From assembly GCA_001563335.1 (NCBI GenBank), contig LRSL01000086.1, forward strand, positions 18,839-82,838: DNA of 64,000 bases, written 5' to 3'. Positions 25,166 to 34,366 of this stretch are shown here, one piece after another (position 1 is the first letter of the stretch; every line of letters starts with the position of its first letter). Origin of the DNA: Candidatus Thorarchaeota archaeon SMTZ1-45. GTDB lineage: Archaea > Asgardarchaeota > Thorarchaeia > Thorarchaeales > Thorarchaeaceae. Below the pieces are notes generated by a model. The model was not told where the DNA came from and ran no database searches. It worked only from the letters and a program-made list of their open reading frames with translations. Position numbers and translations under genes: made by a program.

Positions 25166-25530
25166 CAACTAGAATACTTATCCCTACACATGACATGGAA
25201 GGTACTGAGATTGCGGACCACTTTGGAAGAGCACCCTATTTTGCAGTGATTGATCTAGATGTGAAAGGAAACACAATTGAAATAAGAGTACACCCAAACA
25301 CAGGCGAACATTCAGGCGGAAGAGGACATGCTCATAGCAACGTCCAGAAGTATCAACCTCAAGCTGTAATTGTGTATGGAATGGGACCTCGTGGAATCGT
25401 GAGTTTTCAATCTCAGAATATCGCAGTTCTTAAGGCAAACAGCAGGTTCGTTCATGAGATTGTTCAAGCTTATCAGCGAAACGAGTTAGAAGAACTAACC
25501 GAGGGCTGTGCAGAAGCCCACCACAGATAA
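25162..25530 (+). CDS. Second NifX-type cluster-binding protein
   Basis: 122 aa starting at GTG 25162, overlapping the previous stop by 4 nt. TRILIPTHDMEGTEIADHFGRAPYFAVIDLD and GRGHAHSNVQKYQPQAVIVYGMGPRGIVSFQSQNIAVLKA are the same domain as the gene before, without the Gly-rich tail. The HF/RF-GRAxYF motif after strand 2 is conserved in both. It is in one operon with two MinD-ferredoxin ATPases, an arrangement common in anaerobic archaea and bacteria. Confidence 0.88.
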   Translation: MTTRILIPTHDMEGTEIADHFGRAPYFAVIDLDVKGNTIEIRVHPNTGEHSGGRGHAHSNVQKYQPQAVIVYGMGPRGIVSFQSQNIAVLKANSRFVHEIVQAYQRNELEELTEGCAEAHHR

Positions 25531-25540
25531 ATTGGGACAA

Positions 25541-26404
25541 ATGGATCATGGGCGTGATTCATTGATTGTCACAATTGCATCAGGAAAGGGTGGTACTGGA
25601 AAGACCACGGTGGCAGTAAATCTTGCTCTTTCATTGAACCATACATACTTGTTTGACTGTGATGTTGAGGAGCCTAATGTTCATACTCTACTTCATCCAA
25701 GAAATGTCACATCTGAAGAGGTGACTGTATTAACTCCTGAAGTAGATCATAATCTGTGTACATTTTGTAGGAAATGTAGCGAATTCTGTCAGTTCAATGC
25801 GATTTTCGTTGGCAAGACCAATGTATTAGTATATGACAAGATATGTCATTCATGTGGAGGTTGTGCTCTCATCTGTCCTGAAAGTGCAATAAGAGAGCGA
25901 GCACGGACTGTAGGATCCATCAAATCAAGTAAAGTAGATGATGTGAGTCTTGTTTACGGAGAGTTGAATATCGGAGAACCTATGGCGGTTCCAGTAATCA
26001 AAGCTGTCAAAGCGCACATTGTGAATAATGCAATCAATATCCTTGATGCACCTCCAGGAACATCATGTACCGTTATTGAAACAGTGCAAGAAAGCGACTA
26101 TGTTGTGTTGGTGACTGAACCAACGCCATTTGGATTACACGACCTTATGATGACCATTGATGTAGTTAATAGAATTGGTGTGCCATACGGTGTTGTAATC
26201 AATAGATCTACCATAGGGAACGATAATACAGCTAAGTTTCTGAAAGAAAAGAGAATTCCAATCCTCATGGAAATCCCTTTTGAGAAGCGTATAGCCAAAC
26301 TCTATTCCAGAGGCATTCCATTCGTCAAGGAACTCACAGAATACCGTGAAAAGTTACAGGAGATGATGAAGTCTATTCAGGAGATTGTGAATAATGACAA
26401 ATGA
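25541..26404 (+). CDS. MinD-superfamily P-loop ATPase with inserted ferredoxin domain (1)
   Basis: 287 aa. Deviant Walker A ASGKGGTGKTTVAVN, then DCDVEEPNVH, and two 4Fe-4S motifs in the insert: CTFCRKCSEFCQFNAI and CHSCGGCALICPESAI. The switch region is ILDAPPGTSCTVIETV. It belongs to the group of ATPases that pair with NifX-like proteins. I chose ATG 25541 because the GTG start in the track (25508) would overlap the gene before by 23 nt and adds residues that do not belong to the fold; GGGAC stands before it. Confidence 0.9.
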   Translation: MDHGRDSLIVTIASGKGGTGKTTVAVNLALSLNHTYLFDCDVEEPNVHTLLHPRNVTSEEVTVLTPEVDHNLCTFCRKCSEFCQFNAIFVGKTNVLVYDKICHSCGGCALICPESAIRERARTVGSIKSSKVDDVSLVYGELNIGEPMAVPVIKAVKAHIVNNAINILDAPPGTSCTVIETVQESDYVVLVTEPTPFGLHDLMMTIDVVNRIGVPYGVVINRSTIGNDNTAKFLKEKRIPILMEIPFEKRIAKLYSRGIPFVKELTEYREKLQEMMKSIQEIVNNDK

Positions 26405-27266
26405 GGTGGCGGTTATCAGTGGGAAAGGTGGTACTGGAAAGACCACAATAGCTGCTGCATTTGCTGCAATAGCAAGCAACATAGTGATGGCTGATTGCGA
26501 TGTTGATGCACCTGATTTACACATCCTCCTGCAACCAAATATGGAAAAGACTGAGGAATTCATCAGCTCGAAAATCGCACTCATAGATGAAGGTTCATGC
26601 ACATACTGTAACCTTTGCCAAACACATTGTCGTTTTGATGCAGTTGATCCACCAGATATTAACTCAATATCATGTGAAGGGTGTGGAGTGTGTGAGTATA
26701 TATGTCCGGAGAGAGCCATCATGATGCGTGACAAGGTTTCTGGTCATATTCATGAATCATCGACCCACTTTGGACCCATGGTTCATGCGAAATTATTGCC
26801 AGGGGAGGGCAATTCAGGCAAGCTTGTAACTGAGGTGCGTAAACGTAGTGTAAAGTTTGCAGAAAGGCTTGGAAATGAGATGGTGTTGATTGATGGATCT
26901 CCTGGAATTGGGTGTCCGGTCATTGCTACAGTATCAGGACTGCAATTGGGAATTGTCGTCACTGAGCCAACATTATCAGGCATACATGATTTGAAGAGAG
27001 TATTAGACCTGATGAAACAATTATGGGTCAGACCAGCTATTATCATCAACAAGTACGATATCAATCTTGATAATTCTAGAGTTATTGAGAGATTCTGTCT
27101 AGATAATAGTATTGAGATTCTTGGAAAATTACCCTTCGATACGATAATGACTGAATCCATGATTGAAGGAATGACTCTTCCAGAATACTCTCCTAAACAC
27201 AATCTCGTGAAATCCTTGCAAAGAATGTGGAAAAGGATTGAAAATATGATGAGAATGAATCCCTAG
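26394..27266 (+). CDS. MinD-superfamily P-loop ATPase with inserted ferredoxin domain (2)
   Basis: 290 aa, a paralogue of the gene before with which it overlaps by 11 nt. ISGKGGTGKTTIAAAF, DCDVDAPDLH, CTYCNLCQTHCRFDAV, CEGCGVCEYICPERAI and IDGSPGIGCPVIATV line up with the first copy. Tandem pairs of this type probably form a heterodimer that loads or moves an Fe-S cluster in an ATP-dependent way (family inference). The last residues (RMWKRIENMMRMNP) are basic and helical. Confidence 0.9.
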   Translation: MTNEVAVISGKGGTGKTTIAAAFAAIASNIVMADCDVDAPDLHILLQPNMEKTEEFISSKIALIDEGSCTYCNLCQTHCRFDAVDPPDINSISCEGCGVCEYICPERAIMMRDKVSGHIHESSTHFGPMVHAKLLPGEGNSGKLVTEVRKRSVKFAERLGNEMVLIDGSPGIGCPVIATVSGLQLGIVVTEPTLSGIHDLKRVLDLMKQLWVRPAIIINKYDINLDNSRVIERFCLDNSIEILGKLPFDTIMTESMIEGMTLPEYSPKHNLVKSLQRMWKRIENMMRMNP

Positions 27267-27276
27267 TGTAGATGTT

Positions 27277-27693
27277 CTAAGGAGAGTCGTATCGTTTCCA
27301 TCGCAACCTAGGAGAACCACAATTTGGACATGCATTTTGTTTGTCCTTCTCCATATCTAATCGATGGCCACAGTCGATACACTGAAGTCCCCCAGAACCA
27401 TCTCCCAACACATAACGACCACCCTCAATTCGTAATACTTGGCCCTCCACTATTCCCTGAGCAATCTTGTTGCGAGCTGATGCCAGTATTCTGTTAAATG
27501 TTGGTTGACTGATTTTCATTATTGTGCATGCTTCTCGTTGATTCATCCCTTCGTAATCAGCAAGACGGACAGCTTCAAACTCGTCAACAGTAAGAAGTAT
27601 TTCGTCAAGATCTTTAGCTGGTATTCCAGCTGGCTTGTAGACGGAAACTGTTGGTTCTCTATGGACAAATCGATGTCTTTTCCGACGAGGCAT
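27277..27693 (-). CDS. DUF134 (UPF0251) DNA-binding protein with C-terminal zinc ribbon
   Basis: 138 aa. Start MPRRKRHRFVHREP and the helix-turn-helix DEFEAVRLADYEGMNQREACTIMKISQPTFNRILASARNKIA are typical of the family, whose HTH resembles that of sigma factors. The C-terminus is a zinc ribbon: CIDCGHRLD... CPNCGSPRL. Family members sit next to NifX/MinD-ferredoxin genes, as here (10 nt from the convergent end). This protein is a candidate reader of the TGAATCNTGATTC dyads (inference). Confidence 0.92.
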   Translation of the reverse strand: MPRRKRHRFVHREPTVSVYKPAGIPAKDLDEILLTVDEFEAVRLADYEGMNQREACTIMKISQPTFNRILASARNKIAQGIVEGQVLRIEGGRYVLGDGSGGLQCIDCGHRLDMEKDKQNACPNCGSPRLRWKRYDSP

Positions 27694-27744
27694 GGTGCAT
27701 TTATCGATTCAAGGCACCAAAAGGATTCCGGTCAATTCGCAAAT

Positions 27745-28491
27745 CTATATAGCCATGCCTCCATCCACCGATAGACAAGTGCCAGTACAGAACTCAGCAG
27801 TGGCTAAATACAGGATTCTCTCTGCAATCTCTTCAGGTCGACCAAAACGTCTGAGCGGTTGGCGCTCAATGAACTCTCTTCTCGCAGCCTCTGAATCAGG
27901 GAATTTTGATAGTCGATCTTTTAGAGAAGGAGTATCAGTTGTGCCTGGACAGATGCAATTGACGCGTATCCTATCATCCATGTAGTCAATAGCTATTGCA
28001 CGGGTGAGAGAAATTAGTGCACCCTTTGATGCTGTGTAGGCGGCTCTATCTTTTGCTCCCATCAAAGCGACTGCAGATGCCACATTGATAATAGTACCTT
28101 CTGTCTTTCTCAAATGAGGGATTGCAAATTTTGATAGAAGATAAACACCTCGAACATTAACTGCCATTGTACGATCCCAGTCCTCTGGACTTGTATTGTC
28201 CACCTTACCTGGAACCACAACTCCTGCATTATTCACCAAGATGTCTAGTTGACCATATCTTTCAATGGTCTCAGACATAATCTACCGATCCATTTCGAGT
28301 TCAGACACATCGCCCTCGATGAATATGGACTCACTACCAAGTGACTGAATCTTCCTAGTAACATTCAATCCAGAATCAGATATGTCTGCAACTACAACAT
28401 TTGCACCATTTTGTGCAAACAAAATAGATGTTGCTTCATCTATACCTGCACCAGCTACTGTTATTATGGTGGTCTTGCCGCTTAACTTCAT
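27745..28491 (-). pseudogene. Short-chain dehydrogenase/reductase broken by an in-frame TAG
   Basis: Two track ORFs (28282-28491 and 27745-28278) are one SDR gene in a single frame: GDVSELEMDR, TAG, IMSETIERYGQLDILVNNAG. The catalytic part is intact (NVASAVALMG, YTASKGAL, NCICPGTTDT, SVDGGM), but the NAD(P)-loop is also off: the family TGxxxGIG reads TVAGAGID, so two glycines are lost. A nonsense mutation plus a changed cofactor loop argue for decay. Of about 248 codons only the TAG interrupts. Internal initiation at ATG 28278 would make a protein without the nucleotide-binding strand. Confidence 0.8.
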
Positions 28492-28549
28492 CTATTACAC
28501 CGCTCCACTAGACAACTCCTCGATTATGAAACTTCACCTATTATAGCGA

Positions 28550-30187
28550 TTGATTTGCTTTGCACTAAGCGAATCTTCATTAGAGAATTACATTGATTCC
28601 GACAACCAATGTCTAAGAAGGGAGATAATCAAGAAATTGACACAAGAGCCCAAACCTCCATTGACATCTGAAGAAACAGATAGGGCTCTTGCTAAAATGG
28701 TGAAGCAAGGAATCGCTGCTCAAGTCAAGACTACCTTTACTGAGAGTGTTTTCCTTGTTGGTTTTGCCCTTCTCTTGCAAGCTCCAAATATAGTGATTGG
28801 CATTTTAGCTGCAATTCCTTCTGTCACTCAGCTACTACAAATTCCATCAATATTTCTCTTGGAGAAATATAGAAACAGGCGACAATTGAATACCTACACG
28901 CAATTAGGTAATCGATTTGGAATCCTTCTCATGGCCTTGATACCATTCATAGCTATTGGTGAGATTGGTTTACTACTCCTTATTGGAGCAATGTTCATCC
29001 AAAGCGTGTTTACAGCCATTGGCTCACCCAGTTGGAACTCTTGGATGCGGGATTTAGTACCTCCTGATCGTCTTGGCAGATTCTTTTCAACAAGAATGGC
29101 ACTAACGGGACTTGTAGCAATAGTTGCTTCTCTCTCTGGAGGTTTCTTCATCAGCAACTGGTTGGCATATATTGACCCAAGCGACATGGTTGGTCAGCTC
29201 TCTACATACTCAGTACTTTTCTTCATTGCATTTCTTTTTGGAATGATGGCAATATATTATACAAGAACCACTCCTGAGCCTCCGATGCATTCCCGACATG
29301 AGGAACTCAGTTTTGCGCAATTACTAGCAGAGCCATTCCAAAATGAGAATTACAGAAATCTGATGATTTTCTCTGCAGTGTGGAGTCTAAGTACCTCTTT
29401 CGCGAGCCCATTCTTCACAGTCTATCTACTTGATGTGAATATACTTGGATTAGAGGTAGTATTTGTTGCAGGTCTCGTAGCTCTTACACAACTAACAAGC
29501 GTAATCTTTCTGAGATTATGGGGACGTCTTGCGGATCGATTCAGTAACAAGTCAATCTTACAAGTAACATTACCTTTCTTCATCATTGGTACATTTCTTT
29601 GGACCTTCAGTTCAATTGCGAGGAATTATGGAGTACTGATTCCATTAATCATTCTAATACACATTTTCAACGGGTTTTCAGCCGCCGGAGTTAATTTGAG
29701 CAGTAATAACATTGGTTTGAAATTAGCACCTCGTGGTGAGTCAGCAACTTATCTTGCAGCAAGAGGATCAATAATCGCAGTGACTGGAGCTATTGCTCCT
29801 GTTATTGCAGGATTACTGGCTGACCTTTTTGCACATCACACAATAGAGTTCTCTCTTTCATGGCTTATTGATGGCGAGTTATTTACTCTCATTCCAGCCT
29901 ATCGTTTGTCTGGTATTGACTTTCTATTCGTCATCTCTTCAATCATTGGGATATATGCAATACATCGGATTGCTCTCGTGAAGGAGGAAGGAGAGGTTGA
30001 GGAAAAGGTTGTCATTGATGCGTTGATTGCAGAAACTAGGAGAAATGTTAGGACTGTTTCAACAGTCGATGGCCTGCGACACACATTCGAGGCCCCACTG
30101 AAGGTCACGAGAAGAGGTAGAAGAAAAAAGAAACCAGCTGATATAGAACCAATTCCTGATGACGATAGCCATGATGAGGGTCAATAG
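28550..30187 (+). CDS. Major facilitator superfamily transporter (1)
   Basis: 545 aa with about 12 membrane segments. An N-terminal cytoplasmic stretch of about 60 residues precedes FLVGFALLLQAPNIVIGILAAIPSV. Between helices 2 and 3 lies YRNRRQLNTYTQLGNRFG, helices 5-6 follow MRDLVPPDRLGRFFSTRMA, and the tail is long and charged (RTVSTVDGLRHTFEAPLKV...). Cargo unknown. The start is uncertain: the track uses TTG 28550; TTG 28637 and ATG 28697 are alternatives, and the family core begins after them. Confidence 0.82.
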   Translation: MICFALSESSLENYIDSDNQCLRREIIKKLTQEPKPPLTSEETDRALAKMVKQGIAAQVKTTFTESVFLVGFALLLQAPNIVIGILAAIPSVTQLLQIPSIFLLEKYRNRRQLNTYTQLGNRFGILLMALIPFIAIGEIGLLLLIGAMFIQSVFTAIGSPSWNSWMRDLVPPDRLGRFFSTRMALTGLVAIVASLSGGFFISNWLAYIDPSDMVGQLSTYSVLFFIAFLFGMMAIYYTRTTPEPPMHSRHEELSFAQLLAEPFQNENYRNLMIFSAVWSLSTSFASPFFTVYLLDVNILGLEVVFVAGLVALTQLTSVIFLRLWGRLADRFSNKSILQVTLPFFIIGTFLWTFSSIARNYGVLIPLIILIHIFNGFSAAGVNLSSNNIGLKLAPRGESATYLAARGSIIAVTGAIAPVIAGLLADLFAHHTIEFSLSWLIDGELFTLIPAYRLSGIDFLFVISSIIGIYAIHRIALVKEEGEVEEKVVIDALIAETRRNVRTVSTVDGLRHTFEAPLKVTRRGRRKKKPADIEPIPDDDSHDEGQ

Positions 30188-30243
30188 CCATTCTCCAAAT
30201 CGTTCATTCGGTAAATACGTTTATATTCTTCCAAATGTAAATA

Positions 30244-30273
30244 GTATACAATTGTATTCTCTTTGTATACAAT
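30244..30273 (+). promoter_or_regulatory. Tandem TATACAA repeats ahead of a micro-ORF
   Basis: GTATACAAT occurs twice, at 30244-30252 and 30265-30273, 21 bp apart. Each copy is part of a palindrome: ATACAATTGTAT (30246-30257) and TTGTATACAA (30263-30272). TTTATATTC at 30219 may be the TATA box, which places the repeats at the transcription start of the micro-ORF at 30304. Confidence 0.45.
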
Positions 30274-30303
30274 CTGTAATTAGTACATAGAGGATGTAGA
30301 AAA

Positions 30304-30423
30304 ATGGCTGTAGCGAAACAACCTAAGCAGGAATCAACCGTGATTGCTTCAAGCAATAGGGTGTCAGAATACAAGAAAGTTGTTGAGGACATGCGGATTA
30401 TAGCAAAACACTATGGAAGATAA
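30304..30423 (+). CDS. Micro-ORF (39 aa), unknown
   Basis: Below the ORF-track cutoff. MAVAKQPKQESTVIASSN then YKKVVEDMRIIAKHYGR: a basic N-terminus and an amphipathic helix ending in YGR. AGAGGATG gives a ribosome site at 9-13 nt from the ATG. The promoter region has two phased repeats. It ends 19 nt from the convergent GlcF-type gene. Function unknown. Confidence 0.5.
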   Translation: MAVAKQPKQESTVIASSNRVSEYKKVVEDMRIIAKHYGR

Positions 30424-30441
30424 TTGTAGTTAAACTCCAGT

Positions 30442-31575
30442 CTACAAGACAAGTTTAGCCAAGATTGATTCGACCGACTCAATCTTAATTTTAGAGTCTA
30501 TGCTTGCGGCGCCATCACGTAGATTTCTAAGGCAAAAAGGACAAGCTGTAGCAAGAATTGATGCTTCGGTTGCTTTGGCTTCTTGAACCCGATTTGCAGC
30601 AATTGCTATTGAGTCCTCAACCTTTCCAGCACGGAAACCACCTCCAGCTCCACAGCATTTAGCAAACTTTCGATTCCACTCCATTTCGACAAGTCTAACT
30701 CCAGGTATAGATGAGAGCACCTGTCGAGGTGCGTCATAAAGCCCTGAGTGTCTACCGAGATGACAAGGATCATGGTACGTTATAGTAGCATTGAGAGGAC
30801 TAATCTTGAGCCTCTTCTGTTTGATTAGTTCTTGTAATAACTCAATAGTATGTGTAGTCTTGAACCTTGATTCATCATTCATTAAAAGCTTGAAGTCGTT
30901 AGAGAACATTCTATAGCAACCAGCACATGAAACCAGAATTTTGTCTGACTGCATACTCTCAAAGAGTGTGGTAATCCTCTTCGCTTGTTCAAAAGCTTGA
31001 AATTCATCGCCCACACGATATGCAGGAGAGCCACAGCATATCTGTTCATTTGGGATTCTGAAACTTACTCCTGCAGCTCTTAGGATTTTGAGTAAGGAGT
31101 CTATTTCTTCACTTTCTCTGTATATCTGGGTACATCCAAGAAACAAAGTATAATCTGCTGAACTTAGCTTAGATTCAGATAGAGATTGTAAGACCGTATC
31201 GCCCTCAGCTGAATTAGCTGAATAGGGATTGCCACTTTCACGGGTGCTCGTGCTGATTTTTCTGTAACCTTCAGGAGGAGCGACTCCCTGCTTACAGAGA
31301 ACTGCTTTCATCTCATGGATGGCTTCACTCTGATTATACCCACAAGCCACATCACAGAGACCGCAACTTGTGCACGCAAAAACTCGTTCAGCTATGGTTT
31401 CATCTAGTTGGAGTCTTCCCCTGAGTAAATGGTAAAGAATAGTCATCTTTCCCTTTGCTGCATAACTGTCTAATTGCATTTGGCTGTAGGCAGGGCAGTT
31501 TTCACGACAGAATCCACAACGTACATGCATACAAGCACGCGCCCAGTCCTCATATTTTTCGAGCCGGTCTATCAT
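30442..31575 (-). CDS. Fe-S subunit with CCG domains (GlcF/HdrD-like)
   Basis: 377 aa. Two N-terminal 4Fe-4S motifs (CMHVRCGFCRENCPAY and CTSCGLCDVACGY) and two cysteine-rich CCG domains: GCTQIYRESEE... EQICCGSPAYRVG and YHDPCHLGRHSG... KCCGAGGGF. This is the electron-carrying partner of glycolate/lactate oxidases and of heterodisulfide reductases. Its start codon overlaps the stop of the flavin subunit upstream, so the two form one enzyme. Electrons from a 2-hydroxy acid probably go to a membrane or soluble carrier not found here. Confidence 0.9.
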   Translation of the reverse strand: MIDRLEKYEDWARACMHVRCGFCRENCPAYSQMQLDSYAAKGKMTILYHLLRGRLQLDETIAERVFACTSCGLCDVACGYNQSEAIHEMKAVLCKQGVAPPEGYRKISTSTRESGNPYSANSAEGDTVLQSLSESKLSSADYTLFLGCTQIYRESEEIDSLLKILRAAGVSFRIPNEQICCGSPAYRVGDEFQAFEQAKRITTLFESMQSDKILVSCAGCYRMFSNDFKLLMNDESRFKTTHTIELLQELIKQKRLKISPLNATITYHDPCHLGRHSGLYDAPRQVLSSIPGVRLVEMEWNRKFAKCCGAGGGFRAGKVEDSIAIAANRVQEAKATEASILATACPFCLRNLRDGAASIDSKIKIESVESILAKLVL

Positions 31576-33014
31576 TAACTAAACCCCCTGTTTCCCCGAT
31601 TCAAAATGTTCTTTGGATCTAATAATGATTTCAGGTCCTTGAGAAGGTTCCAAGCAGAACCCAATTGGTCTTGAACCCAAGGTGAAGAACGTAATCCTAG
31701 TCCATTGGCATTTGAAAGACTGCCACCCATCTCTAGAGCTCGGCGATACATTCGCTCTTTAAACTGGAACCACTTGTCAATCTCACTCTTTCTTCGAGTA
31801 TCAACTGGTACGCTGAAATAAATGCAGAATGGAATAGGTCCTCTAGGACCACCAACAACAAACGCTCCAAAATCAATATCGACCCACCCAAACTCTCTTT
31901 TCAATTCATCACAAAAGTCGCTGAATTCTTGGAACTTACTGAGTGGTACACAGGCATCAACCAAATCAGGCTCATATTCAGTATGTGATAGGGCAAAATT
32001 ACTCTGATCAAAGGTGTCTTTTCCAATGTTGATAGAGTTCCACCATGACTGGGTAAGGTCTGAGGGTAGTCTATTTCCACCCTGTTTCTCAGAACATTTT
32101 GTTATGACCTTGAGTGTTGTATCCACCATTTCAGCACTACCAGACGCTCCAAATAGAACAGCCATTGAAATTTTATCAGGAATTGGTGTTTTTGCTCGCT
32201 CCATATATTGAACAAGAGACCTTCGATCAAACATAAAGACTGTTTCAGGCCAACATCCAGATGCATGAGCACTTTTGCAAGCCTCAATGGCTGTGGTTAT
32301 ATTAGAAAACCCGAAGCTTACCCGGTCCCGCATGGGAGGTTTGGGATATACTTTGAGTGTGGCTTCAGTGATGATACCAAAAGTACCTTCTGCACCAAGA
32401 AAGAGATTCAGGAGATTATGGGTTGGTAATGAGAGATAACTCTTACCTCCAATCCTGATTCTTTGGCCATCACTCATAATCACTTCCAATGCAAGAACCT
32501 GGTCGTACACATAACCGTACTTCGCGCCATAGATGCTGATACCCATACAGCTCAATGCTCCACCAATTGTTGAAGAGAGGCTACTCTCAGGATGGTGGGC
32601 AAAAAACACCCCTTTGTCTAGAGCTGCATTGTAAATTGCTTCAATGGTTGTACCTGCTTGAGCTGTGATGGTCAGGTTGTCAGTATCAACCTCTAGAACT
32701 CTATTTAGTCGCTTCATATCAAGTACAATTCCATGCGCGACAGCCAGTGGATTACCAGACATACTAGTTCCCCCACCCCAAGTATAGATTGGCACATTCA
32801 TTTGATTGGCGATTTTTACTACCTCAACAACTTCATCTGAAGTTCCTGGTTTGACAATGATGTCAGGTGTGTAATCGTCCGCAATTCCTTCAATTGAATA
32901 ATCTTTGGAATAGACCAATCTATCACATAACTCGCTACTTACATGTCTGTCGCCAGCTATCTCTATTAGCATCTTCTCAACAAGTGACAAATCTGTCATG
33001 AGTATCAATTCCAT
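31575..33014 (-). CDS. FAD-linked 2-hydroxyacid dehydrogenase (GlcD-like)
   Basis: 479 aa. PCMH-type FAD domain: YTPDIIVKPGTSDEVVEVV, IYTWGGGTSMSGNPLAV, AQAGTTIEAIYNAALDKG, HHPESSLSSTIGGALSCMGISIYGAKYGYVYDQVLALEV. The C-terminal FAD-oxidase cap ends with NANGLGLRSSPWVQDQLG... LLDPKNILNRGNRGF, a family signature. The substrate is a 2-hydroxy acid such as glycolate or D-lactate. Coupled by overlap to the CCG subunit. The start is ATG 33014 or ATG 32999. Confidence 0.92.
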   Translation of the reverse strand: MELILMTDLSLVEKMLIEIAGDRHVSSELCDRLVYSKDYSIEGIADDYTPDIIVKPGTSDEVVEVVKIANQMNVPIYTWGGGTSMSGNPLAVAHGIVLDMKRLNRVLEVDTDNLTITAQAGTTIEAIYNAALDKGVFFAHHPESSLSSTIGGALSCMGISIYGAKYGYVYDQVLALEVIMSDGQRIRIGGKSYLSLPTHNLLNLFLGAEGTFGIITEATLKVYPKPPMRDRVSFGFSNITTAIEACKSAHASGCWPETVFMFDRRSLVQYMERAKTPIPDKISMAVLFGASGSAEMVDTTLKVITKCSEKQGGNRLPSDLTQSWWNSINIGKDTFDQSNFALSHTEYEPDLVDACVPLSKFQEFSDFCDELKREFGWVDIDFGAFVVGGPRGPIPFCIYFSVPVDTRRKSEIDKWFQFKERMYRRALEMGGSLSNANGLGLRSSPWVQDQLGSAWNLLKDLKSLLDPKNILNRGNRGFS

Positions 33015-33209
33015 CGGTGGATGTCATTTCAGGAAGAGAGGGTGAATAATATCTCTACTGTAGGGACCATTATGTATGACTTATTGTATTTCAGCGTATA
33101 AATGACTGTGAAAACACATTTTATAGGACGAGTACATAGCTGAAATATCACTATAAGTGGTGTAACAATTGGTTTGTAGTGACCCCACCTCGGAATTGGA
33201 GAGGATAGT

Positions 33210-34268
33210 ATGGCAGCATCTCGCCGTTGGCAATTCAAGATCTGTCTAATTGGAGATGGCTATGTCGGGAAGACAAGTATTCGTCGAAAGTACCTAGGAC
33301 AGGGATTCAGGTCGAACTATATTCCATCATTGGGTGTTGATTTTGCACAAAAGACAGTAACGTACAATGGGGATGATGTTCGTTTGGTAATCTGGGACAT
33401 AGCTGGGCAACCACAATTCCAGAGCCTACGAAAGCGCTACTACGAGGGGTGTAGTGGTCTGATACTTGCTTATTCTGTGGTGGATAGAGAGTCATTCGAT
33501 AATGCTTCCAAATGGTTGGTCGAGGCGAAGGGATTTATGGAGGATTTTCCTGCTTTGATTATAGTAGGGAACAAAATCGATCTTCGGTCATATCATCCAA
33601 AAGAGAACATAATAACTTATGAAGAAGGTCTTGAGTTCACCAAGAAGTTCAGTGAACGACTAAACACTCCTGCCATCTTTATCGAAACCTCAGCATTGAC
33701 GGGGGAGAATATCGATAGGGCGTTTGACAAACTGACTAGGCTAATGATTAATCCAGAGGATTATCAGACAATTACTACGATGCATGAAGTACGTGTGGGG
33801 ACCGCTGAGCAAAGCCAACCCTCTGCGTCTAGTTCTTTAACGCCTACTATTTCAAGCAGTCAACCTGTTATAGAAATGCCATCTGTTGAAGAGTCAGTAA
33901 TAGCTCAAGAGGATGAGGTTGCACTAACCATGACCCATTTGATCGAGCTCCGCGGAAAGCTGAAGAAGGCTGAAGAAGAGTTCCGTGATTACTCGTTGGA
34001 AGTCGAAACCAAGCTTCTTACACTCAGGAACACTGTTCATGTAAAGAAAATAATGTACGAGCATCTAAGAGAACAGCTAACTCAAACTAGGCAGGAGTGG
34101 GCAGATGCCTATGACCAGCATGTTAAGTTGGACCAAGAGAAGAAACAGGAAATAGAGAAACGATTGGCTCATATTGCTAAGATTAGAGACCAAATCGATG
34201 AGATTGAAACATCAATCAAGAAACAAGTAAGCAAACTGGATTTAGGTAAAAGTATGGACCAATTATAG
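33210..34268 (+). CDS. Rab/Ras-like small GTPase with a C-terminal coiled coil (eukaryotic signature type)
   Basis: 352 aa. GTPase domain, residues 8-180: G1 GDGYVGKTS, G2 Thr within PSLGVDFAQKTV, G3 WDIAGQPQFQ (catalytic Gln present), G4 NKIDL, G5 ETSAL. Rab-like traits are YYEGCSGLILAYSVVDRESF and the WDIAGQ switch. After a Ser/Pro linker, residues 245-345 are a coiled coil (LIELRGKLKKAEEEFRDYSLEVETKL, then EKKQEIEKRLAHI). No CaaX/CC lipid tail is present. Such proteins are typical of Asgard archaea. GGAGAGGATAG precedes the ATG. The partner is unknown. Confidence 0.93.
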   Translation: MAASRRWQFKICLIGDGYVGKTSIRRKYLGQGFRSNYIPSLGVDFAQKTVTYNGDDVRLVIWDIAGQPQFQSLRKRYYEGCSGLILAYSVVDRESFDNASKWLVEAKGFMEDFPALIIVGNKIDLRSYHPKENIITYEEGLEFTKKFSERLNTPAIFIETSALTGENIDRAFDKLTRLMINPEDYQTITTMHEVRVGTAEQSQPSASSSLTPTISSSQPVIEMPSVEESVIAQEDEVALTMTHLIELRGKLKKAEEEFRDYSLEVETKLLTLRNTVHVKKIMYEHLREQLTQTRQEWADAYDQHVKLDQEKKQEIEKRLAHIAKIRDQIDEIETSIKKQVSKLDLGKSMDQL

Positions 34269-34366
34269 TAATTTTTGAATTTCCATGAAGCACAGGTGTA
34301 TGGTTTAAACTGAAAGTACTTTAACCAGAAGACAATGGTTCACGTTATCAAGGACCGTTACTATTC

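Noticed and set aside
24698-27266. Nitrogenase cluster
   Set aside because: NifX-type domains and MinD-ferredoxin ATPases occur widely without nitrogenase; no nifHDK or nifB radical SAM gene is present.
13663-28284. General reassignment of TAG as a sense codon, because two genes have in-frame TAG
   Set aside because: Several clearly complete genes here end at TAG with no family sequence after it, and the TFB copy also has TAA; local gene decay explains the data better.
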